A stretch of 64,000 nucleotides of DNA from Vibrio penaeicida (GTDB lineage Bacteria > Pseudomonadota > Gammaproteobacteria > Enterobacterales > Vibrionaceae): the NCBI RefSeq assembly GCF_002933855.1, contig NZ_BFAQ01000044.1:1-64000 (forward strand), given 5' to 3'. A program made the position numbers and the translations under genes. The stretch's first letter is position 1, and the number at the start of each line of letters is the position of its first letter. Under the pieces are notes generated by a model that saw nothing but the letters and a program-made list of their open reading frames with translations, was not told the origin of the DNA and did not search any database. Below are positions 25,200 through 34,112 of the stretch, in pieces.

Positions 25200-26087
25200 T
25201 TATCCTGCTTTGGTCATGTCTCTCGGGCTTCCAACAACCTTCGGATCGAGCCTATTAACCACATCGTGATCTTTCCCTGGGTAATCAATCAGGCTCAAGA
25301 AGTGGCGCATACAATTGATCCGTCCTCGCTTTTTGTCGTCGGAACGAATTACAGTCCACGGCGCGTCTTTGGTATCGGTGTGGAACATCATTGCGTCTTT
25401 CGCACGGCTGTAATCATCCCACTTGGCAAGAGAAGCCATATCCACAGGGCTCAATTTCCATTGCTTAAGAGGATCGTTCTGGCGAGATTTAAAGCGGCGA
25501 AATTGCTCAGTTCGACTTACAGAAAACCAATACTTAAATAGGCGGATACCTGAATTGGCGAGCATGCGCTCTAGTTCGGGAGTTTGTCTCAAGAACTCTA
25601 AGTACTCGTCGTCTTCGCAAAACCCCATTACCTTTTCAACGCCTGCTCGATTGTACCAAGAACGGTCGAATAAAATGATTTCACCTTTGGTTGGCAAATG
25701 CTGAATATAGCGTTGGAAATACCACTGATTTCTTTCTCTTGCATTTGGTTTTTCAAGTGCAATAACATGGGCACCACGAGGATTAAGGTGCTCCATAAAG
25801 CGCTTGATGGTTCCACCTTTACCCGCCGCGTCTCGCCCTTCAAAAAGAATGACAATACGCTCGTTGTTTTCTTTAACCCACCCTTGCAACTTAAGTAACT
25901 CAATTTGCAGTTCGTGCTTGTGACGTTCGTATTCCACAACATCCATTTTTGTTTTATAAGGATATTTGCCGTCCGCATTCCACGGAATCTTGCCGTTTTT
26001 CGCGTTGAGGTCGAATAAGATTTCTGCCGATTTTTGCTTTTTAGCGGTCTGAATTACAGACACAGGATTTGAATTAGTTTGACTCAT
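25200..26087 (-). CDS. ppk2: Polyphosphate kinase 2
   Basis: A 295-residue protein of the PPK2 family, which transfers phosphate between polyphosphate and nucleotides in the cytoplasm. A single PPK2 domain is present: Walker A FEGRDAAGKGG, lid-module motif FDRSWYNRAGVE, the conserved WYFQRYIQHLP and KYWFSVSRTEQ. The length fits the single-domain class. I chose the ATG at 26087 (MSQTNSN) with AAGGAAA upstream; a start seven residues earlier is possible. It is followed closely by a lysine-rich coiled-coil gene. Confidence 0.93.
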   Translation of the reverse strand: MSQTNSNPVSVIQTAKKQKSAEILFDLNAKNGKIPWNADGKYPYKTKMDVVEYERHKHELQIELLKLQGWVKENNERIVILFEGRDAAGKGGTIKRFMEHLNPRGAHVIALEKPNARERNQWYFQRYIQHLPTKGEIILFDRSWYNRAGVEKVMGFCEDDEYLEFLRQTPELERMLANSGIRLFKYWFSVSRTEQFRRFKSRQNDPLKQWKLSPVDMASLAKWDDYSRAKDAMMFHTDTKDAPWTVIRSDDKKRGRINCMRHFLSLIDYPGKDHDVVNRLDPKVVGSPRDMTKAG

Positions 26088-26240
26088 ATACTGCGCTTTC
26101 CTTTTCATACGGACTTGCTTTTGGGGCTAAAGCCGGTGAGCTTCACAAAGATGTCTATTTCTTTACCTTAATTATGCTATGGTTATTCATGTAAATTAAA
26201 TGTTATTATCCTATAACTTCTATAACTTTTAATTATTGCC

Positions 26241-27131
26241 ATGAACTTAATACAGCTTAAGCTTTTCAGTGATTTAGCTCGTGAACAGAGTTTTGTTAAA
26301 GTGGCTAAGTTGAACCACATTAGCCAGCCTGCCGTAAGTGTCCATGTTAAAAAACTTGAAGATGCACTTGGTCAGCAGCTACTTTCTCGTACTTCTCAAA
26401 CGACCCAGTTGACCCCTGAGGGACTGCTTATTTTGGAAGATGTGCGAGAAATTCTGCGCTTATGCGAGAACATCAAAATAAAATCAAATTACAGTACTGG
26501 TGTTTTAGAAGGGCACATTCGAATAGCCGCTATACATAGTGTAGGCATGTATGAGCTGGGAGACTTTCTTTCTGGTTTTATGAAGGCATTTCCTAAAGTC
26601 TGTGTTCATTTAGAGTACGAACACAGTGAAGCGATTTATGAAGCGGTTCGAAAGGAAAAAATCGACATCGGTATTGTGGCTTACCCAAAGCCAAACCATC
26701 TAATCGAGTCCATTCCATTTTCAGAAGATGAGTTGGTGTTGGTCACGGGAAAGAAACACAGGCTCAGCGGTAAAAAATCCATTTCCATTCAGCAGCTAAA
26801 AAATGAGCCTTTTGTAGCATTTGGAGAAGGTATTCCAACACGCGTTGTTATAGATAAGCTTTTGCAAGATAGTAACGTCGATGTGAACATCCGAAAGACA
26901 CACAATAATGTATACACTCTAAAAAAAGCGGTGGAAGCGGAGATTGGGGTTTCTATTTTGCCAAATGAAACCGTTAAAGAAGAAGTTTCAAAAGGTACGC
27001 TTCATCGCATCCGTGTAACCGACATCGATTCAAAGCGCCCTCTTTCAATTATCCGCCTTGCAGCTAAAGACATATCCACACCATTAGAAGTATTCATCAA
27101 AGAGCTGCTCAATTTTGCCGAAAAAACATAA
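26241..27131 (+). CDS. LysR-family transcriptional regulator
   Basis: A 296-residue LysR regulator: winged helix-turn-helix in residues 1-60 (the FVKVAKLNHISQPAVSVHVKKLE segment) and a two-lobed effector domain from about 90. The start MNLIQLKLFSDLA is typical. Which genes it controls cannot be read directly. It is divergent from ppk2 and lies upstream of a short-chain dehydrogenase on the same strand, but 186 bases apart. Confidence 0.92.
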   Translation: MNLIQLKLFSDLAREQSFVKVAKLNHISQPAVSVHVKKLEDALGQQLLSRTSQTTQLTPEGLLILEDVREILRLCENIKIKSNYSTGVLEGHIRIAAIHSVGMYELGDFLSGFMKAFPKVCVHLEYEHSEAIYEAVRKEKIDIGIVAYPKPNHLIESIPFSEDELVLVTGKKHRLSGKKSISIQQLKNEPFVAFGEGIPTRVVIDKLLQDSNVDVNIRKTHNNVYTLKKAVEAEIGVSILPNETVKEEVSKGTLHRIRVTDIDSKRPLSIIRLAAKDISTPLEVFIKELLNFAEKT

Positions 27132-27216
27132 GATTGGAATAAGGATCTGTTGATCTTTCAAGATAAATTTAGCGGTGATTTAACACTCCCTTTTGAAACC
27201 CTCAACCTGTGATATA

Positions 27217-27275
27217 TTGGCGAAACGCGATTCCGCCGATTTTTGTATTGCTTGCTACGCGAGGAATCACGCCAA
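27217..27275 (+). promoter_or_regulatory. Imperfect long inverted repeat before the SDR gene
   Basis: TTGGCG (27217-27222) and GATTCC (27229-27234) can pair with CGCCAA (27270-27275) and GGAATC (27263-27268), with unequal internal loops. It lies 43 bases before the gene and could be an RNA structure in its leader or a spaced operator. Confidence 0.35.
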
Positions 27276-27317
27276 CCAAAATAGATCGAATCTAATAAAT
27301 ACTCGAAAGGTAAACTC

Positions 27318-28031
27318 ATGGTAAAACATGCCATCATCACAGGTGCTAGCCGTGGCATTGGAAAAGCGCTTGCACTATATTTCGCAGGGCAAGGATATTC
27401 ACTCAGCTTAATTGCAAAAAGCAAAGATAACTTGGTTACTGCCCGCACCGAAATACTAGAGCTGAACCCAAAGATCGATATAGATATTTTCCCAGTGGAC
27501 TTTGCGCAGCCAGAAAAAGTAGAGCAAACACTGAAGCAGATCTTGAACGTGCACCCACGCGTTGATGTATTGGTAAACAGTGCTGGCATTTTAACCGCTG
27601 GCAACATTGATGTTTCTTTGGAAGCACTGTCTACACTGATAAACATCAACCTTGTCTCTACAATTCAAGTGACAAATCAAATTGCGCAGCAAATGAAAAA
27701 GCAAGGACACGGGCATATTTTTAACCTCGGCTCAACGGCTGGGTTATCTCCTGTGAGTAAAATTGCTGCCTACTCTGCTTCAAAAGCCGCAATCGTTAGC
27801 TACACCGAGTCGCTCTATACAGAAATGTTGCCTTGTGGCGTACAAGTTTGCTGCTTATGCCCGAGCGTGGTCGATACGGATATGACAAACGATGGTCGCA
27901 TTGATAATGCAGAAAAAATTGAAATCGATGACCTGTCGAAAGCGGTCAACTTTGTTATGAATCTTTCTTCCGGTGCGGCAATGGCAATGCTCCCTATTCG
28001 ATGCAAAGTCATTGATTTAGAAAAAGCCTAA
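27318..28031 (+). CDS. Short-chain dehydrogenase/reductase
   Basis: A 237-residue classical SDR. The cofactor motif TGASRGIG is at 8-15, NSAG at 87-90, and the catalytic Ser139, Tyr152 and Lys156 are in GSTAGLSPVSKIAAYSASK. It is a NAD(P)H-dependent oxidoreductase; the substrate is unknown. The ribosome site GAAAGG precedes the ATG, and a strong terminator follows. Confidence 0.93.
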   Translation: MVKHAIITGASRGIGKALALYFAGQGYSLSLIAKSKDNLVTARTEILELNPKIDIDIFPVDFAQPEKVEQTLKQILNVHPRVDVLVNSAGILTAGNIDVSLEALSTLININLVSTIQVTNQIAQQMKKQGHGHIFNLGSTAGLSPVSKIAAYSASKAAIVSYTESLYTEMLPCGVQVCCLCPSVVDTDMTNDGRIDNAEKIEIDDLSKAVNFVMNLSSGAAMAMLPIRCKVIDLEKA

Positions 28032-28090
28032 TTGAAATAAGCATAGGTAGAGCTGTTCTAAAGAACATAAAGGTGACATTTTAAAAACGC

Positions 28091-28124
28091 AAAGGGTGAA
28101 CAGATTGTCTGTTCACCCTTTTTT
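28091..28124 (+). terminator. Strong terminator after the SDR gene, probably bidirectional
   Basis: A 14-base perfect stem (AAAGGGTGAACAGA at 28091-28104 with its complement at 28108-28121) around TTG, followed by a T run. It lies between two converging genes. Confidence 0.92.
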
Positions 28125-28143
28125 GTCTCGTCAATCAAACACG

Positions 28144-29298
28144 TTAACAAACCACCTTGTTCAGCCCGGTAGCCAGTCGTTTTACGGCTTCGACCAATTC
28201 ATCTTCATTGGCGTTGGTAAAATTCAGTCGAATTGCGGATTTTTGCCCTTCATTGCTTGGATAAAAAACAGGGCTTGGTACAACCGCTACACCATTTTCT
28301 AATAAGCTTTTCGCAAGCTCGTAGCTATCACATTCAGGTAGCGTAACCCAGATGAACATCCCACCCTGAACAGCTTGTGCATCACAACTTGATGGAAGAT
28401 GCGTATCCAACGCCTTCTTTAAGCATAAGTAACGTTGGCGGTATAAATGTCGAATCGCTGTTAAGTGTTGCTCGAAATCATTGTGCGTTAGTAACCCCAA
28501 AAGCACCGCTTGCATGGGGACACTAGAATGCAAATCTGCACCCTGTTTAATTTTGATAAGTGGTTCTAGATATTCTTGTTTTCCGGTCACAACACCCATA
28601 CGTAAACCTGGAGAGGCAATTTTAGAAAATGATCTTAAAACAATGGAATGTTGCGGACAAAAATCTGAAACCATAGGTAATGCATCACCTTCAAACCTGA
28701 GCTCTCGGTATGGCGCATCTTCTATAAACGCCACATTATGTTGCTTACAGAGTTCAGCGACACTTTTGCGTATCTCTAACGACCAGCAAACTCCGGTTGG
28801 GTTGTGGAAATCGGGCACCGCATAAAACATTTTGGGTTGCTCAGATACAAAGCACGCTTCAAGCTCTTGAAGGTTTGGCCCATCCGCCCCCTGTGACACC
28901 GTCACTATATTAGCTTGCACAAAACCAAAAACTTGCATAGCACCAAGGTAACTAGGCGCTTCCATGACTACTTTATCGCCAGGGTTAACGTAGGCTCTTG
29001 CAATCAAATCTAGACCTTGTTGCGAACCTGTGCACACCATTGCTTGGTGTGTCTCTGGCAATTCATAAGCGGAGGATAAGTAATCCAGTAACGGTGGGTA
29101 ACCGGCCGTTAACCCATATTGAAAAACATTGGGCTGATCAGAAAGCTGCTCCAAGACGGGCTTCATCAATGAAATGGGAAACGTCGATTCGTCGGGCAAA
29201 CCACCGGCGAGCGATATCACGCTTTTGTCGCTCGCCGCACTTAAAATTTCACGAATATACGATGACTGGACTTGTTTTAACGATTGAGCGACTTCCAT
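28144..29298 (-). CDS. PLP-dependent aminotransferase, class I (2-aminoadipate/LysN-like)
   Basis: A 384-residue fold-type I aminotransferase. Visible landmarks are ISLAGGLPDESTFP near the N-terminus, the GSQQGLDL cofactor turn, PDFHNPTG, the PLP lysine in LRSFSKIASPGLRMG and the substrate Arg in AIRLNFT near the end. It resembles the free-standing aminotransferases related to MocR C-terminal domains. The substrate is uncertain. It is divergent from an AraC-type gene, and the spacer carries a tandem 22-bp repeat. Confidence 0.9.
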   Translation of the reverse strand: MEVAQSLKQVQSSYIREILSAASDKSVISLAGGLPDESTFPISLMKPVLEQLSDQPNVFQYGLTAGYPPLLDYLSSAYELPETHQAMVCTGSQQGLDLIARAYVNPGDKVVMEAPSYLGAMQVFGFVQANIVTVSQGADGPNLQELEACFVSEQPKMFYAVPDFHNPTGVCWSLEIRKSVAELCKQHNVAFIEDAPYRELRFEGDALPMVSDFCPQHSIVLRSFSKIASPGLRMGVVTGKQEYLEPLIKIKQGADLHSSVPMQAVLLGLLTHNDFEQHLTAIRHLYRQRYLCLKKALDTHLPSSCDAQAVQGGMFIWVTLPECDSYELAKSLLENGVAVVPSPVFYPSNEGQKSAIRLNFTNANEDELVEAVKRLATGLNKVVC

Positions 29299-29360
29299 TT
29301 TTGTTCCGTTTCAGTATTGGGTACTGTCATTGATATTACGCACAGTTGTAAATATTTGTT

Positions 29361-29404
29361 TGTCCATTTATGCTTATCATTATGTCCATTTATGCTAATT
29401 GTTA
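29361..29404. repeat. Tandem 22-bp direct repeat, candidate operator
   Basis: Two adjacent copies beginning TGTCCATTTATGCT at 29361 and 29383 differ at only three of 22 positions. They sit in the divergent spacer 23 bases before the AraC-type start and about 60 bases from the aminotransferase start. A period of two helical turns places both copies on the same DNA face, as AraC-family or MocR-family operators often are. Confidence 0.8.
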
Positions 29405-29426
29405 TTTCTGAAGAGAGCACCTAGTT

Positions 29427-30296
29427 ATGAACTCACAGCATGTCTCACGCATCAACGATGTTCTCTTTCATATACACCAAGACATTAGTGAAACTCTAAG
29501 TGTCAAAGAGCTTATGTCGATTGCCGCATACTCTGAACAGCACTTTCACCGAGTGTTTAAGAGTGTTGTTGGTGAATCCATTCACCAATATATTCGACGA
29601 ACGAGAATGGAGTACGCAGCAAACCAATTGATGTTCGATACCAACTCGCCCATTCTGGATATAGCCACACACTGTGGGTTTGCCTCTCTCTCTTCTTTCA
29701 GCCGCGCATTTAAAGCGACGTTTGATATGTCACCAGGCGAATGGCGTAAGCATGATTTGAAAATATCCGATAAACCCTATCTAAAGGATGCAGAAATCGC
29801 GCGGGGGTATGAACGTGTATCGCAGCGCAAATTACCCGCCCCAAAAATAACGGACGTCCCAGATAGAATGGCCGCTTATGTAAGACACAGTGGTTATAGC
29901 CGCTCCATTCGAAATGCGTGGCTGACGCTGCAAGCGTGGGCAAACAGCGAGGATGTGACGTTCACCCATCAATATGGCTTGCACCACTCAAATCCAGCTT
30001 GGGTCGAGCTTGATCAATGCCGATACGTCGCCTGTGTTGGTATAACGGAGCCACTAAAATATCGTGGAGTGGTTAACCAAATGGTGATTCCCGGAGGGTT
30101 ACACGCCGTATTTCGTTTAACGGGGATTTATGGCGAACTGCTTCCTCAAATTAGCGCCGTGTTAGAAAACTGGCTACCAAAATCAGGCTTTAAACTTCGC
30201 TCCACACCGGCTTATGTGCATTATCATAAAAACCATTTTCTCAATGATGATGAAGCATTCGAACTCGACTTTTATCTTCCAGTACGTTTCTTTTAG
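29427..30296 (+). CDS. AraC-family regulator with GyrI-like domain
   Basis: A 289-residue regulator. Two AraC helix-turn-helix units fill residues about 8-105 (SVKELMSIAAYSEQHFHRVFK and ILDIATHCGFASLSSFSRAF), and a GyrI/SOUL-like effector domain fills about 125-289. This is the Rob/MarA-like layout with DNA-binding first. It likely senses a small molecule. It is divergent from the aminotransferase, with direct repeats between them. Confidence 0.92.
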   Translation: MNSQHVSRINDVLFHIHQDISETLSVKELMSIAAYSEQHFHRVFKSVVGESIHQYIRRTRMEYAANQLMFDTNSPILDIATHCGFASLSSFSRAFKATFDMSPGEWRKHDLKISDKPYLKDAEIARGYERVSQRKLPAPKITDVPDRMAAYVRHSGYSRSIRNAWLTLQAWANSEDVTFTHQYGLHHSNPAWVELDQCRYVACVGITEPLKYRGVVNQMVIPGGLHAVFRLTGIYGELLPQISAVLENWLPKSGFKLRSTPAYVHYHKNHFLNDDEAFELDFYLPVRFF

Positions 30297-30441
30297 CCCT
30301 AAAGATACGCATAAAAATGCATTTACTACGCCTTTAACCTCTCAACCCTTAATGACAATTAGCTCAATTATTAGACATGCGAATCATACTGAGGATCAAT
30401 TCGTTGCCCTTTTAACAAGAATTGATATCATCGCGAAATAA

Positions 30442-30522
30442 ATAGTCGGGGAGCCTTTGGGCTGAGATCGCATAGCGAGACCCGTTGAACCTGATTCAGT
30501 TAACACTGACGTAGGGAACTAT
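30442..30522 (+). promoter_or_regulatory. TPP riboswitch (THI element)
   Basis: The core elements of the thiamine pyrophosphate aptamer are present in order: P1 strand ATAGT (30442), CGGGGAGCC, CTGAGA (30462-30467), GAGACCCGTTGAACCTGAT (30477-30495), then GTAGGGAACTAT, which closes P1. It lies 87 bases upstream of thiD and so controls the whole thiamine salvage operon. The switching hairpin was not identified with confidence; a GATC-CGG/CCG-GATC stem at about 30544-30559 may be part of it. Confidence 0.96.
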
Positions 30523-30608
30523 ACCTCTCACTTTCGATGGATTGATCTCGGCACCGATCCACTCTCAAGTCAGAAAAGTTCTCGCGCGTCTGTATGCGGG
30601 AGCGTTAT

Positions 30609-31460
30609 ATGACATTTTCTAATCAAGCAAGCACAAGCCATACTGGTGATACGCCCATCGTTTTAACCATTGCGGGTTCGGACAGTGGCGGCGGCGCGGG
30701 TATTCAAGCCGATATCAAAGCCATTTCGGCGACAGGCAGCTTCGCTTGTTCCGCAATTACTGCCATTACCTCACAAAATACACGTGGTGTTTCCGCTATT
30801 TTCCCTATTCCTTTGGATCATGTAGCAAGCCAGTTAGATGCCGTGTTTTCCGATCTCAATGTGATTTCGGTAAAAGTCGGAATGCTGGCCGATTCTGGCA
30901 TCATAAAAGTCGTCGCTGACAAGATTAGGCAATATCAACCGAAACATTTGGTCGTCGACCCTGTAATGGTTGCCACCAGCGGAGATTTACTGCTTGAAGA
31001 AAGTGCCATCAGCACTCTAAAAACAGAGCTCCTTCCGCTTGCCGATGTCATTACGCCAAACTTACCTGAAGGTGCAACGTTAACGGGATCTCCGGTGCCA
31101 ACAACATTGTCAGAAATGGATCAAATGGTCGAAAAGCTTAGAGCACTTGGTTGTTCTTCTGTTTTGCTTAAAGGCGGTCATTTGGAAAGCGACAGTAACA
31201 GTGATGACTTGCTTATTTTTTCGGAGTCCGTAGAAACGTTATCCGCAAAAAGGGTGGATACGAAAAACACTCATGGCACGGGCTGTACGTTATCTTCTGC
31301 GATCGCTTCCTACCTTGCCCAAGGTCACGACCTAATTTCCGCTGCTACCTTAGCAAAGTCTTATATTTCTCAAGCCATCCAGCATTCTGATGAGTTAGAT
31401 ATTGGTATAGGACACGGGCCGGTTCATCACTTCTTTAATGGACACTCAGATGTACGGTGA
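30609..31460 (+). CDS. thiD: Hydroxymethylpyrimidine/phosphomethylpyrimidine kinase
   Basis: A 283-residue ribokinase-fold enzyme that phosphorylates HMP to HMP-PP in thiamine synthesis and salvage. Landmarks are LTIAGSDSGGGAGIQADIK near the N-terminus, VVDPVMVATSGD, TPNLPEGATLTG and the anion-hole NTHGTGCTLSSAIA. ATG 30609 (MTFSNQ) is preceded by GCGGGAG; a start 15 bases upstream is less likely. First gene after the TPP riboswitch. Confidence 0.96.
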   Translation: MTFSNQASTSHTGDTPIVLTIAGSDSGGGAGIQADIKAISATGSFACSAITAITSQNTRGVSAIFPIPLDHVASQLDAVFSDLNVISVKVGMLADSGIIKVVADKIRQYQPKHLVVDPVMVATSGDLLLEESAISTLKTELLPLADVITPNLPEGATLTGSPVPTTLSEMDQMVEKLRALGCSSVLLKGGHLESDSNSDDLLIFSESVETLSAKRVDTKNTHGTGCTLSSAIASYLAQGHDLISAATLAKSYISQAIQHSDELDIGIGHGPVHHFFNGHSDVR

Positions 31461-31479
31461 CAAACCGGAGTTTTCCGCC

Positions 31480-32271
31480 ATGACTGGGAAGGGCTTTCAC
31501 TTAAAAATTGAAGAAGGTCACCTCCAGTATATCGATGCCAAAGCACCGACGCTTTCGGGTTTCAACATGACTATTCCTATAGGGGAATGGACATGCCTTC
31601 TCGGTAGAAGCGGTTGTGGAAAAAGTACTTTGTTGCGCTATCTAGCAGGTTTGCTTAATGAGAAAGCAAATTGGGATGGGCAGGTTGTGTTGGAATCGGT
31701 GGAGCATCGTAAAGCGGTTGCCATTCATGATCAAATTGCCTATATGGGACAACAAGATTTATTGATGCCTTGGTTATCGGCACTGGATAATGTTTTGATC
31801 AGTACTCGTTTTTCTGGTTTTGATACTGTGGGCACTGCGAGTAATTGTAAAAACGAACAAAGAGAAAAAGCACTCCATCTCCTTAATCAAGTTGGATTAT
31901 TCGATAAACAGTCTCTTCTCCCACAAACGATGTCTGGAGGGATGCGACAACGTGTCGCTATTGCCCGAACTTTAATGCAAGACAAGCCAATCGTGCTTAT
32001 GGATGAACCCTTCTCCGCTCTCGATGCAGTGAACCGACATAAGTTACAAAACCTAGCTTGCGAATTACTAAAAGATAAAACCGTGTTACTCATTACCCAC
32101 GATCCTCAAGAAGCCATTCGACTAGCTTCCAAGCTTTACATTATGCACAACACCCCTACTCAAGCACAGTCACTTCCCTTGCCCGTTTCGGCGGTGCCTA
32201 GAAAGCTCGACGCCGAATGCGCTGCGCTACAACAAAGCATTATTGAAAGGTTGGAAAAAGATTATGAATAG
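31480..32271 (+). CDS. thiZ: HMP/thiamine-precursor ABC transporter ATPase
   Basis: A 263-residue ATPase with Walker A GRSGCGKS, signature MSGGMRQRVAIAR and Walker B IVLMDEPFSALD. ATG 31480 is preferred because CGGAG (31466-31470) precedes it at a good distance; two earlier in-frame ATGs (31438, 31450) overlap thiD and lack such a site. It is grouped with the ThiX/ThiY proteins for uptake of pyrimidine precursors of thiamine. Confidence 0.9.
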   Translation: MTGKGFHLKIEEGHLQYIDAKAPTLSGFNMTIPIGEWTCLLGRSGCGKSTLLRYLAGLLNEKANWDGQVVLESVEHRKAVAIHDQIAYMGQQDLLMPWLSALDNVLISTRFSGFDTVGTASNCKNEQREKALHLLNQVGLFDKQSLLPQTMSGGMRQRVAIARTLMQDKPIVLMDEPFSALDAVNRHKLQNLACELLKDKTVLLITHDPQEAIRLASKLYIMHNTPTQAQSLPLPVSAVPRKLDAECAALQQSIIERLEKDYE

Positions 32272-33094
32272 CTCCAACCAAACAGATACATCACAATCAA
32301 AGGCATTATCAAAAGCCCTGTCTTTATCGAAAACCATTAGGCATAGCGATAACGTTACGTATCCGATTATCCGCGCAATCATTAGCGTTGGAGTGATGTT
32401 CGGGATTTGGCAGGCGATTGTCGTCATCTTCGCTATGCCATCGTTCATTCTTCCAGCGCCGTTGGACGTATTTGAGCGGCTGATACAAAGGCAAGATGTC
32501 CTGTTAAAACACACTTGGGTTACCGCACAAGAAATCTTACTTGGGTTACTGCTCGGGCTTTCAATGGGGCTGGTTTTTGCGCTTCAAATGCTGATGTTCA
32601 ATCCACTAAAGCGTTGGCTACTTCCCATTCTCGTCGCCAGCCAAGCTGTTCCCGTGTTTGCTATAGCGCCTGTTTTAATGCTTTGGCTCGGCTACGGAAT
32701 CACATCAAAAGTTGTGATGGCAGCCATCATCATTTTCTTCCCTGTTACCACTTGTTGCTATGACGGTCTGAGAAATACGCCAACAGGGTATTTGGATTTG
32801 GCAAAAACCATGGGCGCTTCAAAATGGCAAACACTACGCCACATTCAGCTGCCAGCTTCGTTACCTACCCTCGCATCGGGAATACGTGTGGCCGTTGTGG
32901 TTGCGCCAATCGGCGCGGTATGTGGTGAATGGGTTGGGTCTAGCGAAGGTCTGGGTTATCTCATGTTGCAAGCCAATGCTCGAATGATGATCGATGAAAT
33001 GTTTGCGGCGCTCTTTATTTTGTCTGCTTTGTCTGTGTCTTTGTATTTCATTGCTGACGAAGCACTTAAAAAACTTATCCCTTGGGAAGGGTAA
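32264..33094 (+). CDS. thiX: HMP/thiamine-precursor ABC transporter permease
   Basis: A 276-residue inner-membrane permease of the NitT/TauT type, about six segments, with an EAA loop (AKTMGASKWQTLRHIQLPASLP). ATG 32264 overlaps the ATPase stop by eight bases and has GGAAAAAG upstream. The initial cytoplasmic tail of about 35 Ser/Lys-rich residues is longer than usual. Confidence 0.92.
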   Translation: MNSSNQTDTSQSKALSKALSLSKTIRHSDNVTYPIIRAIISVGVMFGIWQAIVVIFAMPSFILPAPLDVFERLIQRQDVLLKHTWVTAQEILLGLLLGLSMGLVFALQMLMFNPLKRWLLPILVASQAVPVFAIAPVLMLWLGYGITSKVVMAAIIIFFPVTTCCYDGLRNTPTGYLDLAKTMGASKWQTLRHIQLPASLPTLASGIRVAVVVAPIGAVCGEWVGSSEGLGYLMLQANARMMIDEMFAALFILSALSVSLYFIADEALKKLIPWEG

Positions 33095-33148
33095 ACGTAT
33101 CCCACGATTTCAATGCCTAATTTGGGTATATCTTATAAGGAAAATATT

Positions 33149-34099
33149 TTGAAAAAGAACAACATTATCAGTGCAATAGCACTTGCTGCCTCTGCATTCT
33201 CATTTAACGTAAGCGCAGAAGAAAAAAAACTCACCTTAATGCTCGATTGGTTTGTAAACCCTAATCATGGCCCTATTGTTATCGCTAAAGAGCGCGGTTA
33301 CTTTAAAGAAGAAGGCTTAAAAGTGGAGGTTCAAGAACCTGCTGATCCAAGCACACCACCGAAGCTGGTCGCTGCAAACAAAGTTGATCTTGCGATTTCT
33401 TACCAACCCAACCTCACGATTGATGTAGCAGCAGGTCTGCCTTTAATTCGCTCCGCAACATTGGTTGCTACACCATTAAATACGCTTACGGTCTTGAATA
33501 ACAAGAAAATAGATAGCTTGAGCGATCTTAAAGGAAAGAAAATCGGTATCGCGATAGCGGGTAATGAAGAGGTCACAATAGGCACCATGCTCGAAACTGG
33601 TAATGTAAAATACAGCGACGTAGAAATCATCAATGTAGGTTGGGCACTCTCTTCCTCTTTAGCTTCTGGAAAAGTTGATGCTATTTGGGGTGGATTCCGC
33701 AACTTTGAAAGCAACCAGTTAGCACTTGAAGGCTATGAAGCGAAAGCGTTTTTCCCAGAAGAACATGGCGTACCCACTTACGACGAGCTAGTTTTTGTTG
33801 CCAACGCAAAAACGCACGACAAAGAGGCAATCAAGGCATTTAACCGTGCGTTAGAAAAAGCCACCACATACATCGTGAACCACCCTAAACAGTCTTGGAA
33901 TGAGTTTGTGGCATATTCGCCAGACACACTCAACAACGAACTGAACAAACGCGCTTGGAACGACACGCTAACACGCTTTGCACTGCGCCCATCAGCAGTC
34001 GATCACAAACGATACGACGATTACGCCCAGTTCATGTTTGACAAGAAAATCATTCAATCACTACCTAAAGCTGAAGACTACGTCCCAAGCTTCAACTGA
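33149..34099 (+). CDS. thiY: HMP/thiamine-precursor binding protein (NMT1 family)
   Basis: A 316-residue periplasmic binding protein. I read the start as TTG at 33149: TAAGGA lies seven bases before it and the product gains a clean signal peptide (KKNNIISAIALAASAFSFNVSA). The upstream ATG at 33113 adds 12 hydrophilic residues before it. The mature part shows the NMT1/THI5 features: LMLDWFVNPNHGPI, the GYFKEEGL helix and FRNFE. In ThiY this fold binds formylaminopyrimidine or HMP. Confidence 0.92.
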   Translation: MKKNNIISAIALAASAFSFNVSAEEKKLTLMLDWFVNPNHGPIVIAKERGYFKEEGLKVEVQEPADPSTPPKLVAANKVDLAISYQPNLTIDVAAGLPLIRSATLVATPLNTLTVLNNKKIDSLSDLKGKKIGIAIAGNEEVTIGTMLETGNVKYSDVEIINVGWALSSSLASGKVDAIWGGFRNFESNQLALEGYEAKAFFPEEHGVPTYDELVFVANAKTHDKEAIKAFNRALEKATTYIVNHPKQSWNEFVAYSPDTLNNELNKRAWNDTLTRFALRPSAVDHKRYDDYAQFMFDKKIIQSLPKAEDYVPSFN

Positions 34100-34112
34100 T
34101 TGAGGTATCACT

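Noticed and set aside
30214..30441. A plus-strand frame between the AraC-type gene and the TPP riboswitch
   Set aside because: It overlaps the end of the AraC-type gene in another frame and runs to the riboswitch; there is no ribosome site and no family resemblance.
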